Assembly (NCBI GenBank): GCA_012838475.1
Contig: DUPE01000017.1
Coordinates: forward strand, 1 to 35,332
From: Clostridiaceae bacterium
GTDB lineage: Bacteria; Bacillota; Clostridia; Saccharofermentanales; DTU023
DNA length: 35,332 bases
Direction: 5' to 3'
In this document: positions 28,862 to 35,332 of the stretch, piece by piece
Layout: every line of letters begins with the position of its first letter
Position numbering within the stretch: position 1 is the stretch's first letter
Position numbers and translations under genes: made by a program
The notes under the pieces: generated by a model
The model's database searches: none
Seen by the model: only the letters and a program-made list of their open reading frames with translations
Told to the model about the DNA's origin: nothing

Positions 28862-29757
28862 TAAGCCCTGACATGGCTGATCAAAATTTTGAAGAACTGA
28901 TAAACAAGTATAATTTCGTACCTAACCGCGCGCTGGGGCAGAACTTTCTGATTTCCCGACGCGCGGTTTTAAATATTGCCGATGAACTGGAGCTAACCCC
29001 CTCCGATGTTGTCCTGGAGATAGGGGCGGGGACAGGTCAGCTAACCCGTGAATTGGCCAACAGAGCCAGGCTGGTAATAGCTGTTGAACTGGACAGAAGG
29101 CTGGAACCGCTGCTAACTTCGTATTTACGAGATATGCATTCAGTCGATCTAATCTGGGCAGACGTCCTCAGCGTCGATTTGCGGGATTTGTTAGAGAGCA
29201 AAGGATTACAACCCGACACTATCAAAATAGCTGCAAATTTACCCTATTACGCGACAACGGACATTATGTTGAAACTTTTTGCAGATCTTCCAACAGCCAA
29301 GAAGATGATTCTTATGGTACAAAAGGAAGCCGTAGGACGTATTACCGCCAAGCCGGGGAGCAAGCAATATGGTCCCCTGTCGGTATTGACTTCTCTGTAC
29401 GGCGAAATTAGAACCTTCATGAAACTGTCACCTCAGCATTTTTGGCCGCGGCCTGATATAGATTCCTCACTTCTGTCTTTAACGGCCAGGAGAGATCTGA
29501 TAGGCGCAGACGTCGGCTTAGGAACTGAATTTGTCGATTTTTTGATTTATGCTTTTCAGCACAGAAGAAAACAATTCTTGGGCAGATTGCGCAAGGAAGG
29601 TAAGTTTGATCAATTCTTGCTGCTTGAAGATGCAATGTCATGTTTTGTTCTCGATAACAATCTTAATTCAGACTTTCGAATTGAGAATTTATTGCCTGAA
29701 CAGTTGCTAGAGTTATATAAGCGGGCGGTAGCTGCAGAATCGTATTTGTCTTCATAA
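28858..29757 (+). CDS. ksgA: 16S rRNA (adenine-1518/1519) dimethyltransferase
   Basis: Dimethylates two adjacent adenines near the 3' end of 16S rRNA late in 30S assembly, using S-adenosylmethionine. The 299-residue protein has PNRALGQNFLISRRAV at the start, VVLEIGAGTGQLTREL as the cofactor-binding motif I, VIAVELDRR, the IAANLPYYATT catalytic loop (NLPYY), MVQKEAVGRI and HFWPRPDIDSSLLSL. All are standard for KsgA/RsmA. The ATG at 28858 overlaps the stop of the wall hydrolase gene by 4 bp, a sign of translational coupling; an ATG at 28873 is the alternative. A 59-bp gap separates it from the ZapA-like gene. Confidence 0.97.
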   Translation: MISPDMADQNFEELINKYNFVPNRALGQNFLISRRAVLNIADELELTPSDVVLEIGAGTGQLTRELANRARLVIAVELDRRLEPLLTSYLRDMHSVDLIWADVLSVDLRDLLESKGLQPDTIKIAANLPYYATTDIMLKLFADLPTAKKMILMVQKEAVGRITAKPGSKQYGPLSVLTSLYGEIRTFMKLSPQHFWPRPDIDSSLLSLTARRDLIGADVGLGTEFVDFLIYAFQHRRKQFLGRLRKEGKFDQFLLLEDAMSCFVLDNNLNSDFRIENLLPEQLLELYKRAVAAESYLSS

Positions 29758-29816
29758 TCCAATTCGAGAGATTTTTTGTTATACTCTTATATGCATCTTT
29801 ATCAGGGGAGTAGTAT

Positions 29817-30308
29817 ATGCCCAACGGAGAAAAAAAGATTCAGGTAAAAATCGGCAGCATGGTATACCAGCTTTCTGCAGCTGAAGATCCGCAATATATC
29901 AGAGAGACTGCTGCGATCGCTGACGAGCTGATTTCTAAAGTAACAAAGCGATATCCTCATATTAATCCTTCTTCTGCTCAGGTTCTGGCTCTGGTTAACT
30001 CCGTCGACGCTATGCGTCAGGCTCAAAATGAATTAGAAGAGGCTCTAAAAGACAAGGAAACTGCAGTACAAAAGGAAGTAGAGATCAAAGCCGAACTGGC
30101 TCGGCTGAGAGAACAATTTTGGCAGTTGAAGAAAGACCTTCTGTATTATCGGAATCTTTGTGATATTCATGAGCAAAGACTGGCTGAGTTGACTTATAAG
30201 TCTAATAAAGTCCGTCCTGCACAAGTTACAAAAGCTTCTAATGTATTTTCTCTCGATGAACGTCAAACCAGCATTGAAGATTTGGACGTAAAGTCCGAAG
30301 ACAGATGA
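29817..30308 (+). CDS. zapA: ZapA-like cell division protein
   Basis: ZapA proteins bundle FtsZ filaments at the division site. The 163-residue protein starts with the family pattern KKIQVKIGSMVYQLSAAEDPQYIRETAAIADELI, here cited for residues 6 to about 40, then NPSSAQVLALVNSVDAM, and a long coiled coil (about 66-140). The C-terminal 25 residues are polar. It is longer than the classical ZapA of about 90-110 residues, mainly through the extended coil and tail. AGGGGAG precedes the ATG. It sits between ksgA and dut on the same strand. Confidence 0.8.
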   Translation: MPNGEKKIQVKIGSMVYQLSAAEDPQYIRETAAIADELISKVTKRYPHINPSSAQVLALVNSVDAMRQAQNELEEALKDKETAVQKEVEIKAELARLREQFWQLKKDLLYYRNLCDIHEQRLAELTYKSNKVRPAQVTKASNVFSLDERQTSIEDLDVKSEDR

Positions 30309-30328
30309 TTTAATTGCAGGATAATATT

Positions 30329-30949
30329 ATGCCGCTTGATAAAGTGAAAATTTATATTGAAATAAGCGAGGGGGCTGTCCTCCCGGTGAGAGGCTCAGAT
30401 TTAGCCGCAGGTTATGATCTGTTTGCATCTGTTGCCTGTGAAGTGATCCCCGGGGCGACGAGTTTGGTGTCTACAGGATTAAAAATCGCACTGCCGCCCG
30501 GATATGAAGCTCAAATAAGACCTCGCAGTGGATTATCTCTAAAAAGCAGCATCCGAATCCCAAACAGTCCCGGTACCATCGATGCAGACTACAGAGATGA
30601 GGTTAAGGTCATCATACATAATCAGTTTCACTTTTCAGACCTGCCGGAAATGCTCCTGCAGAAACCGGAGTTAAGCGACCATTTGCGCAACAACTGTTAT
30701 AAAGTCAGCTTCGCAGCTTATCTGCATGAGACCACAGGAAATCAGGCGATTTATAATTTGATTGACGATTTCGATATCTGGCTGGAGAATGACGGTCTGC
30801 CATTTGGCACTATCCGAATAAAAAAAGGCGACCGCATAGCACAAATGGTCTTTGCAAAAGTTTATGAGGCGCAGTTTGGAATCCGTAATGATGTTTCTAT
30901 ATTGGGTACTGACAGAGGCGGCGGCTTTGGCTCAACGGGGCTGAATTAA
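30329..30949 (+). CDS. dut: dUTP diphosphatase with an unusual internal insertion
   Basis: Trimeric-type dUTPase, hydrolysing dUTP to dUMP and pyrophosphate to keep uracil out of DNA. All five motifs are present: I AAGYDLFA (27-33), II RPRSGLS (64-70), [16 protein letters not shown] (82-94), [12 protein letters not shown] (166-175) and [10 protein letters not shown] (196-204). Between III and IV there are about 75 residues instead of the usual 20 or so, an insertion of about 55 (roughly 99-158). Motif III has DYRDE where DYRGE is usual. I chose the ATG at 30329 because AGGA lies 7 nt upstream; a TTG at 30314 is less likely. The stop interlocks with that of the convergent hydrolase gene. Confidence 0.92.
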   Translation: MPLDKVKIYIEISEGAVLPVRGSDLAAGYDLFASVACEVIPGATSLVSTGLKIALPPGYEAQIRPRSGLSLKSSIRIPNSPGTIDADYRDEVKVIIHNQFHFSDLPEMLLQKPELSDHLRNNCYKVSFAAYLHETTGNQAIYNLIDDFDIWLENDGLPFGTIRIKKGDRIAQMVFAKVYEAQFGIRNDVSILGTDRGGGFGSTGLN

Positions 30950-31938
30950 TGACCAAACCAGCGCTCTAAAAACAAACTCAATTCTTCCTTGTACGACCCC
31001 TGATAGTCCACCCAGCCGTTGATATGACCTGTTCCCGGAGTCTCAAAAATAGTGGAGGTAGCCGGTCTTAGCCTCTCAATCTCGCTGAAAACAACGTCCG
31101 TATTCTCTTTGGGATAAACTGTATCCTCCTGACTTCTAGTCAAAAAAATCGGGAAAGGCGCGTCCAACATGCTGTTTAAAAAGGATATACCGGGTGAGTT
31201 GCCGGCAGAAAGACGCATAGCTAATGGTATTGACCATTGAAAGAACCATTGCGCTGGTAATTCGGTTGCCGCAATATCCGCTACAATACAGTCTTCTGTA
31301 GACATCACAGGCGTATCCATGATGACGGCACTGATGTCAGATCTGGTAAGAGTGATACTTTCTGCATTCTGAGCGTCTTCATCTAAATCAATTTTCGACG
31401 GCAAAGCATCCCAGGCGTGCCAAATTGCACTGTTGCCCGCACCAAAACCCATCAGAATCAAGGGTGCCGAAGTTCTGGTCTTGGCATAACGCAAGGCAGC
31501 AAACACATCTTCGTAGGCATTGTATCCATAAGCGTGCAAGGCGGACGATGATTCTCCGGATCCTCGTTGATCAAAAGCAAGTACATTGAAGCCATGCGAG
31601 GTAAAGTAATCATAAAGTGTGGCAGTGTCAAGACCAAATTGTAACCGGTTTTGGCCTCTGTCGTGAATCAAAACAATGGTACCTTTAGCAAGATCATGAG
31701 TAGATTGCGGCAGCCACCAACCGTAGTGTACAATTTGATCTCCGGAAGAACGGAAGCTGACATTTTGATGATTGCCTATTATATTAGTCGCAAAGGGTTC
31801 AAGAGGCGTAGGCTCAAGATTAAGCATGCGGTCTGCGCGCATGAAGGAGAATATCCCCAAGGCGACAACAGCGATCAGGAATATTGCCAAAATAAACGAC
31901 AGCAATGGCAGCAGCTTGAGTTTTCTTTTCTTTCGCAC
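30946..31938 (-). CDS. YqkD-like alpha/beta hydrolase lacking the usual Ser nucleophile
   Basis: A 330-residue protein with an N-terminal membrane helix (about 9-32) and an alpha/beta-hydrolase domain outside the membrane. The layout matches the YqkD/BEM46-like group: [27 protein letters not shown], a nucleophile-elbow strand, SQEDTVYP with the acid residue and GTGHINGW with the His. At the elbow, where GxSxG is expected, the sequence is GFGAG (164-168), so the nucleophile position is Gly166. A nearby Ser170 could act only if the elbow is shifted. It may be a non-catalytic relative. The start is GTG with only a weak ribosome binding site. It is divergent from tsaD. Confidence 0.8.
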   Translation of the reverse strand: MRKKRKLKLLPLLSFILAIFLIAVVALGIFSFMRADRMLNLEPTPLEPFATNIIGNHQNVSFRSSGDQIVHYGWWLPQSTHDLAKGTIVLIHDRGQNRLQFGLDTATLYDYFTSHGFNVLAFDQRGSGESSSALHAYGYNAYEDVFAALRYAKTRTSAPLILMGFGAGNSAIWHAWDALPSKIDLDEDAQNAESITLTRSDISAVIMDTPVMSTEDCIVADIAATELPAQWFFQWSIPLAMRLSAGNSPGISFLNSMLDAPFPIFLTRSQEDTVYPKENTDVVFSEIERLRPATSTIFETPGTGHINGWVDYQGSYKEELSLFLERWFGH

Positions 31939-32036
31939 GGATTCAACCTGTAGTTAGAGTTTATTTATTGTACCATTAGAACCGATAAATAAAACCAGAG
32001 AGAGGGCAATCGACGGCTCGTCCTAAAGGCAAATTA

Positions 32037-32045
32037 TGCTAAAAT
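32037..32045 (+). promoter_or_regulatory. Extended -10 promoter for tsaD, possibly leaderless
   Basis: TG-C-TAAAAT at 32037-32045 is a good extended -10 element, without a recognisable -35. Its predicted start site (about 32052) falls on the tsaD start codons, so the message may have almost no leader. Confidence 0.45.
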
Positions 32046-33125
32046 ATGCGCATGCCAAAGAACAAACTAATTTGTAACTCTAACCTGCGACGGGGATACA
32101 TCCTGGGAATTGAGACATCCTGTGATGAGACCGCTGCTGCAGTTGTGGAGTCCGGTCGCCACATATTATCTAATGTGATCGCCTCTCAAATTGATGTACA
32201 TAGCCGCTATGGCGGTGTAGTGCCGGAATTGGCTTCTCGCCAACACGTGGAGGCAATTTTGCCTGTTATTGACCAGGCAGTGGCAGACGCAGGAATTACT
32301 TTAGATGAACTTGATGCGGTAGCGGTAACTGCGGGACCCGGCTTGATTGGGGCCTTATTGGTCGGTGTCGCGGCAGCTAAAGCATTGGCCTTTGCTATCG
32401 ACAAAGACCTGGTTCCGGTCCATCACCTTGCCGGCCATGTAGCAGCCAATTATATTTCAGACAGTGAACTGGAACCGCCCTTTCTCTCTCTGATTATCTC
32501 CGGAGCGCACGCACATATTGTTTATGTTGAGGACTATGCCGATTTCAAACTACTGGCGCGCACTCGTGATGACGCGGCGGGTGAAGTATTTGATAAACTG
32601 GCTCGAGCCACGGGACTAGGCTACCCCGGTGGTCCCAAAATAGAGCAAGCAGCTTCCAATGGGAAGGAGAAGGCTTTCCCTTTACCTCATCCACGTTTTG
32701 ATAATAGCCTCGATTTCTCTTTTAGCGGTGTGAAAACAGCTGCTTTAAATGTCTTGAACAAGGCGGATCAACAAGCCAAGACGCAAGGTGTAGAAAGGGA
32801 GTGCATTCTTAGCAATGCCGATTTTGCTGCGACGGTGCAAGAAACGATAGTGAATATCCTTGTAGACCATCTGGAGGAGGCGCAGAAAATGACTCAAGCC
32901 GGCACAATTGCCCTAGCAGGCGGCGTTTCAGCCAATGAGAGGCTGCGCAATAAAGTGCAGGATCTATCCGACAGACTGGGGGCTAGATTAGTGTTGCCTG
33001 AGATCAAGCTATGTACTGATAATGCCGCCATGGTTGCATCTGCAGGTTATTATCTCTGGCAGGACAATAAGCTGGCCGATTGGAGTCTAAATGCAACTGC
33101 TCTTTGGGAAATGACTGAAATATAA
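32046..33125 (+). CDS. tsaD: tRNA threonylcarbamoyladenosine synthase subunit TsaD
   Basis: Transfers the threonylcarbamoyl group onto A37 of ANN-decoding tRNAs, acting with TsaB and TsaE. The 359 residues carry LGIETSCDETAAAVV near the start, HSRYGGVVPELASRQH, TAGPGLIGALLVG, the metal-binding HxxxH in VHHLAGHVAANY (H127 and H131), GEVFDKLARATGLGYPGGP, FSFSGVKTAAL, AGGVSANERLR and CTDNAAMVA near the end. Its usual partners TsaB, TsaE and RimI are not in the window. ATGs at 32046 and 32052 are equally possible and neither has a ribosome binding site; both coincide with the predicted transcription start. Confidence 0.97.
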   Translation: MRMPKNKLICNSNLRRGYILGIETSCDETAAAVVESGRHILSNVIASQIDVHSRYGGVVPELASRQHVEAILPVIDQAVADAGITLDELDAVAVTAGPGLIGALLVGVAAAKALAFAIDKDLVPVHHLAGHVAANYISDSELEPPFLSLIISGAHAHIVYVEDYADFKLLARTRDDAAGEVFDKLARATGLGYPGGPKIEQAASNGKEKAFPLPHPRFDNSLDFSFSGVKTAALNVLNKADQQAKTQGVERECILSNADFAATVQETIVNILVDHLEEAQKMTQAGTIALAGGVSANERLRNKVQDLSDRLGARLVLPEIKLCTDNAAMVASAGYYLWQDNKLADWSLNATALWEMTEI

Positions 33126-33329
33126 TCGTCATATAACTAACATCGTTTTGACATGGCTAATGTTAATAGTGTGAATAGCCTTGATGAGATACGCACAAAA
33201 AGCTGTAACCAAAGCGACTAAAGACTATATGTGATGATGTGATTATATTAACAAAATGTGGATAGTAACACTTAATTAATATGAATTTTGCTGTCCATTT
33301 GATGAGCATTATTGAAATGGGGATCTGAT

Positions 33330-33800
33330 TTGAGCAAAGAAATCAAGTTAATAGCCAAGAATCGCAGAGCTTTCTATGAGTATGAAATTTTGGATACGGT
33401 TGAAGCAGGTATTGCTTTAACCGGAACCGAGGTTAAGTCTTTGCGCCAAAATAATCTATCTTTTGCTGATTCCTGGGTACAGATAAAAAATAACGAAGCC
33501 TATTTGATCGGTATGCATATACCGCCTTATGATCAAGGCAATCGTTTTAATGTCGATCCTTTACGCGAGAGAAAGCTTTTACTGCATAAAAGTGAGATAA
33601 GAAGGCTAGAGGCTGATATAATGCAAAAGGGATTGACCTTAGTACCAGTCAAGATTTATTTTAAACGAGGCTTGGTTAAACTGGAGGTCGGTATTGCCAG
33701 AGGTAAACAGCTTCATGATAAAAGGCGCAGCCAACAGGAGCGAGAGGCAAAACGCGCGATTGAATCTAAAATGAAAGAGCAACAGAAAGGTTTCGATTAA
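33330..33800 (+). CDS. smpB: SsrA-binding protein SmpB
   Basis: Binds tmRNA and brings it to stalled ribosomes for trans-translation. The 156-residue protein shows IKLIAKNRRAFYEYEILDT, the GIALTGTEVKSLR signature, SWVQIKNNEAYLIGMHI, and the basic C-terminal tail with GKQLHDKRRSQQERE that folds into the mRNA channel. I chose the TTG at 33330 because GGGGA lies 6 nt upstream and the product then begins as other SmpB proteins do; an in-frame TTG at 33312 would add six residues. The 204 bp before it contain a TTGACA at 33149-33154 without a good -10. Its RNA partner, ssrA, starts 1.36 kb downstream on the same strand. Confidence 0.97.
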   Translation: MSKEIKLIAKNRRAFYEYEILDTVEAGIALTGTEVKSLRQNNLSFADSWVQIKNNEAYLIGMHIPPYDQGNRFNVDPLRERKLLLHKSEIRRLEADIMQKGLTLVPVKIYFKRGLVKLEVGIARGKQLHDKRRSQQEREAKRAIESKMKEQQKGFD

Positions 33801-33803
33801 TAT

Positions 33804-34949
33804 ATGGCCAAATTATTGATGTTTGGATTAACTGACTCTGGAACATCCAGCAAAGTCAATGAGGATACATTTTCCTGTCAAGGCAGAATTTACCCTGACA
33901 TGATTTCCGGGCACGAAGAAAAAAGTGTCGGATCTACTGACTATTCACAGCTGTATGTTATTACGGAAGGCTTCGGCGGTCCTACTGTCGGAGACTTGTC
34001 CGGACGTGTTGCACAATCACTGGCTCATGAAATGGCTAACAATCTGGATGCCTTTAGAAGTGATACCTTAGATTTCGAAGCTTTTGCACAGGAATTTCTG
34101 ACAGAAGCAGACCACCGAATTAAATTACAGATCAAAAATAAATCTAAGCAGCCTGCGGGGACCTCACTTTGCCTGCTATTGATTGACGGCAACGAAGCGT
34201 ATGTTGTGAACATCGGCAGCACCTCATCTTTTCTTTTTCGTGAGGATGAAGTTTTACGCCTGACTAAGCCCAATCTTGGACAAAACGGAATGCCTGCAAT
34301 CTGGCTTGGACAGGATGGTCCGCTGGAGCAGAAACAACATCAGCCCAGCATCAACCATCTTACTCTCACTCCGGGGGATATAATTCTACTGACGACACAT
34401 AGTGTATACAGTGCCTATTCTTGCGCGGAGTTAAAGCAGGAATTCATCTCTCCTGATGCCTTCACAGGAACCATCCGTTCTATCCATGAGAATAGCGTTA
34501 AAGGACGGGAGCGGACTAACCACACAACTTTGGCAGTTAAGGTGCAAAACCTTGATCTTAATCATGTGACACCACGGCTGGTTAATGCCGGCAAAGCACA
34601 AGATACTATGCCTAATCCCTATAAAAGGCCCAATCAGAATCCCTCTCAGACGCAAGACTATAAAAGCGGATCTTATAGAGAAAAAGAAGCTGCGGAAGAT
34701 CTTTACGACAATGCTCTTAGGGCTGCCAGCAGGGCGGCATCAGCTGCGCAAGAGCACAACTCTCAAGGCAGTCGCAATATGCAGGATGGAAATCATAGAC
34801 AGGGGAGAGAGTATATGGATGATTTTGACGACAACTCTGATCTCAGCAAAGAAGAGAATCCTTTTTCCACCTTTTTCCGCTCTTTATTATTGGGGTTCTT
34901 AATAGGCTTGGTGTTATTGCTTATTGTCTGGATTTTCCTGATAGGGTAG
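33804..34949 (+). CDS. PP2C-like membrane protein, probable pseudophosphatase
   Basis: A 381-residue protein with a PP2C-type fold at about residues 4-247, a polar low-complexity linker, and one C-terminal membrane helix (about 359-380) close to the end, so it is tail-anchored with the domain inside the cell. The fold match rests on motif order: DSGTSSKVNED, then YVITEGFGG where PP2C has VxDGMGG, PAGTSLCLLLIDGNEAYVVNIG, then GDIILLTTHSVY where it has a TDG loop. Metal-binding Asp residues are largely missing: DG is EG at 55-56, GDSR is GSTS at 138-141, TDG is THS at 198-200, and the final DN is replaced. Only Asp21 of NED remains. It starts 3 nt after smpB, so the two are probably one transcript. 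Confidence 0.75.
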   Translation: MAKLLMFGLTDSGTSSKVNEDTFSCQGRIYPDMISGHEEKSVGSTDYSQLYVITEGFGGPTVGDLSGRVAQSLAHEMANNLDAFRSDTLDFEAFAQEFLTEADHRIKLQIKNKSKQPAGTSLCLLLIDGNEAYVVNIGSTSSFLFREDEVLRLTKPNLGQNGMPAIWLGQDGPLEQKQHQPSINHLTLTPGDIILLTTHSVYSAYSCAELKQEFISPDAFTGTIRSIHENSVKGRERTNHTTLAVKVQNLDLNHVTPRLVNAGKAQDTMPNPYKRPNQNPSQTQDYKSGSYREKEAAEDLYDNALRAASRAASAAQEHNSQGSRNMQDGNHRQGREYMDDFDDNSDLSKEENPFSTFFRSLLLGFLIGLVLLLIVWIFLIG

Positions 34950-35017
34950 CGACAAACAGTTCACCGGCAAGCTCTGACTCCTGAATCGGCACCAAAACCC
35001 GAGCATCAGGGAGTTAA

Positions 35018-35113
35018 TTGAGCTTTGACGGAGCTTGTTGAACAATAAAGCCTGATTTGGCACATAAGCCTGACACCACGGATATTGTTAAATTTTGACG
35101 GGTTTTATTGAAC
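35018..35113 (+). repeat. 26-bp direct repeat upstream of ssrA
   Basis: Copies at 35018-35043 and 35088-35113 match at 19 of 26 positions, sharing TTTGACGG and a TTGAAC ending, exactly 70 bp apart. The second copy supplies the likely -35 of the ssrA promoter. Between them AAGCCTGA also occurs twice (35048-35055 and 35066-35073). The rest of the gap from 34950 holds an imperfect stem at about 34969-35019 without a T-tract. Confidence 0.55.
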
Positions 35114-35138
35114 CTTATTTGACTTTATATGCTATAAT
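35108..35138 (+). promoter_or_regulatory. Promoter for ssrA
   Basis: An extended -10 TG-C-TATAAT at 35130-35138 is strong. TTGAAC at 35108-35113 may serve as -35 with a long 19-bp spacer. Transcription would start near 35145, about 15 nt before the mature RNA, and the extra 5' end would be removed by RNase P as usual for tmRNA. Confidence 0.7.
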
Positions 35139-35159
35139 TAATATAGTTCAACCTCGAAT

Positions 35160-35332
35160 GGGAGCGTACTGGTTTCGACGGGGTTATTGCAACTTGAGAA
35201 GCGGGTAGAGGATTCTCGTTGGCCTCTTAAAAAAGCGAGAAACTTTTAAATGCCAATAAACCGGCACTCGCCGCAGCATAGTAGCTGTAGCCGTCACCTC
35301 TGAAAATCTGCCAACAGAATCAGTGACGTCAT
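35160..35332 (+). ncRNA. ssrA: tmRNA (ssrA), 3' part cut off by window
   Basis: Transfer-messenger RNA that rescues stalled ribosomes and tags the unfinished protein. The 5' end reads GGGAGCGTACTGGTTTCGACGGGG, the standard opening of the tRNA-like domain given here by its key part GGTTTCGACGGGG. The tag frame is clear: from GCC at 35252 it reads Ala-Asn-Lys-Pro-Ala-Leu-Ala-Ala-Ala and ends at a double stop TAGTAG (35279-35284). After it, GTCAC (35293-35297) can pair with GTGAC (35323-35327), consistent with one of the pseudoknots. The 3' half with the acceptor stem partner and T-loop lies beyond the window. smpB is nearby on the same strand. Confidence 0.96.

Noticed and set aside
33126-33329. 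Promoter or operator before smpB
   Set aside because: TTGACA at 33149-33154 is flanked by an inverted TAACAT/ATGTTA pair, but no acceptable -10 lies at the right distance, so I did not list it as a feature.
34969-35019. Terminator after the PP2C-like gene
   Set aside because: The stem (ACTCCTGA with TCAGGGAGT, one bulge) has a long loop and no T-tract, so it does not meet the pattern of an intrinsic terminator.

Overview
The window reads as a stretch of chromosome from a low-to-moderate-GC Gram-positive anaerobe of the Bacillota, most likely class Clostridia. The evidence is the Gram-positive type of DnaK (no ATPase-domain insert), the single-chain clostridial type of FGAM synthase, TmcAL, a YdbC/PC4-like protein, a sortase, a SleB-type wall hydrolase, and pta-ackA next to rpmF. 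The content is almost all housekeeping. I see no prophage, insertion sequence, CRISPR array, tRNA or rRNA. The family-level taxonomy cannot be fixed from this sequence alone.

Layout. 1-3853: heat-shock cluster grpE (5' end cut by the window), dnaK, dnaJ. 3859-7073: a DEDDh exonuclease, then tyrS and tmcAL on the minus strand. 7074-7368: a gap with degenerate direct repeats. 7369-8667: an unrecognised membrane-anchored protein. 8764-11024: pta-ackA (acetyl-CoA to acetate, with ATP). 11242-14014: rpmF, der, mltG. 14011-16337 (minus): an AI-2E-type permease and a polytopic protein that looks like a CPBP/CAAX-protease relative without its catalytic residues. 16507-19191: glycogen phosphorylase and a PC4-like ssDNA-binding protein. 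19319-20050 (minus): sortase. 20241-23131: TPR protein and htpG. 23259-27194: a fused FGAM synthase. 27329-30949: SH3/SleB wall hydrolase, ksgA, zapA-like, dut. 30946-31938 (minus): alpha/beta hydrolase. 32046-34949: tsaD, smpB, a PP2C-like membrane protein. 35160 to the end: the 5' part of ssrA (tmRNA), cut by the window.

Themes. Protein quality control is prominent: DnaK-DnaJ-GrpE, HtpG, and the trans-translation pair SmpB and tmRNA lie in one window. Translation and RNA-modification genes (tyrS, tmcAL, rpmF, der, ksgA, tsaD) and envelope genes (mltG, sortase, SleB-like, zapA) make up most of the rest. Genes are tightly packed: two convergent pairs interlock at their stop codons and a third overlaps by 28 bp.

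The most unusual feature is a set of enzyme-family proteins whose active-site residues appear lost. The glutaminase domain of the PurL fusion lacks its nucleophilic Cys and catalytic His. The PP2C-like protein lacks most metal-binding Asp residues. The YqkD-like hydrolase has Gly where the Ser nucleophile belongs. The CPBP-like protein lacks EExxxR. The dUTPase carries an insertion of about 55 residues between motifs III and IV. Several leaders (dnaJ, rpmF, rpmF-der) contain hairpins that could be regulatory. All assignments come from reading the sequence by eye, without database searches.
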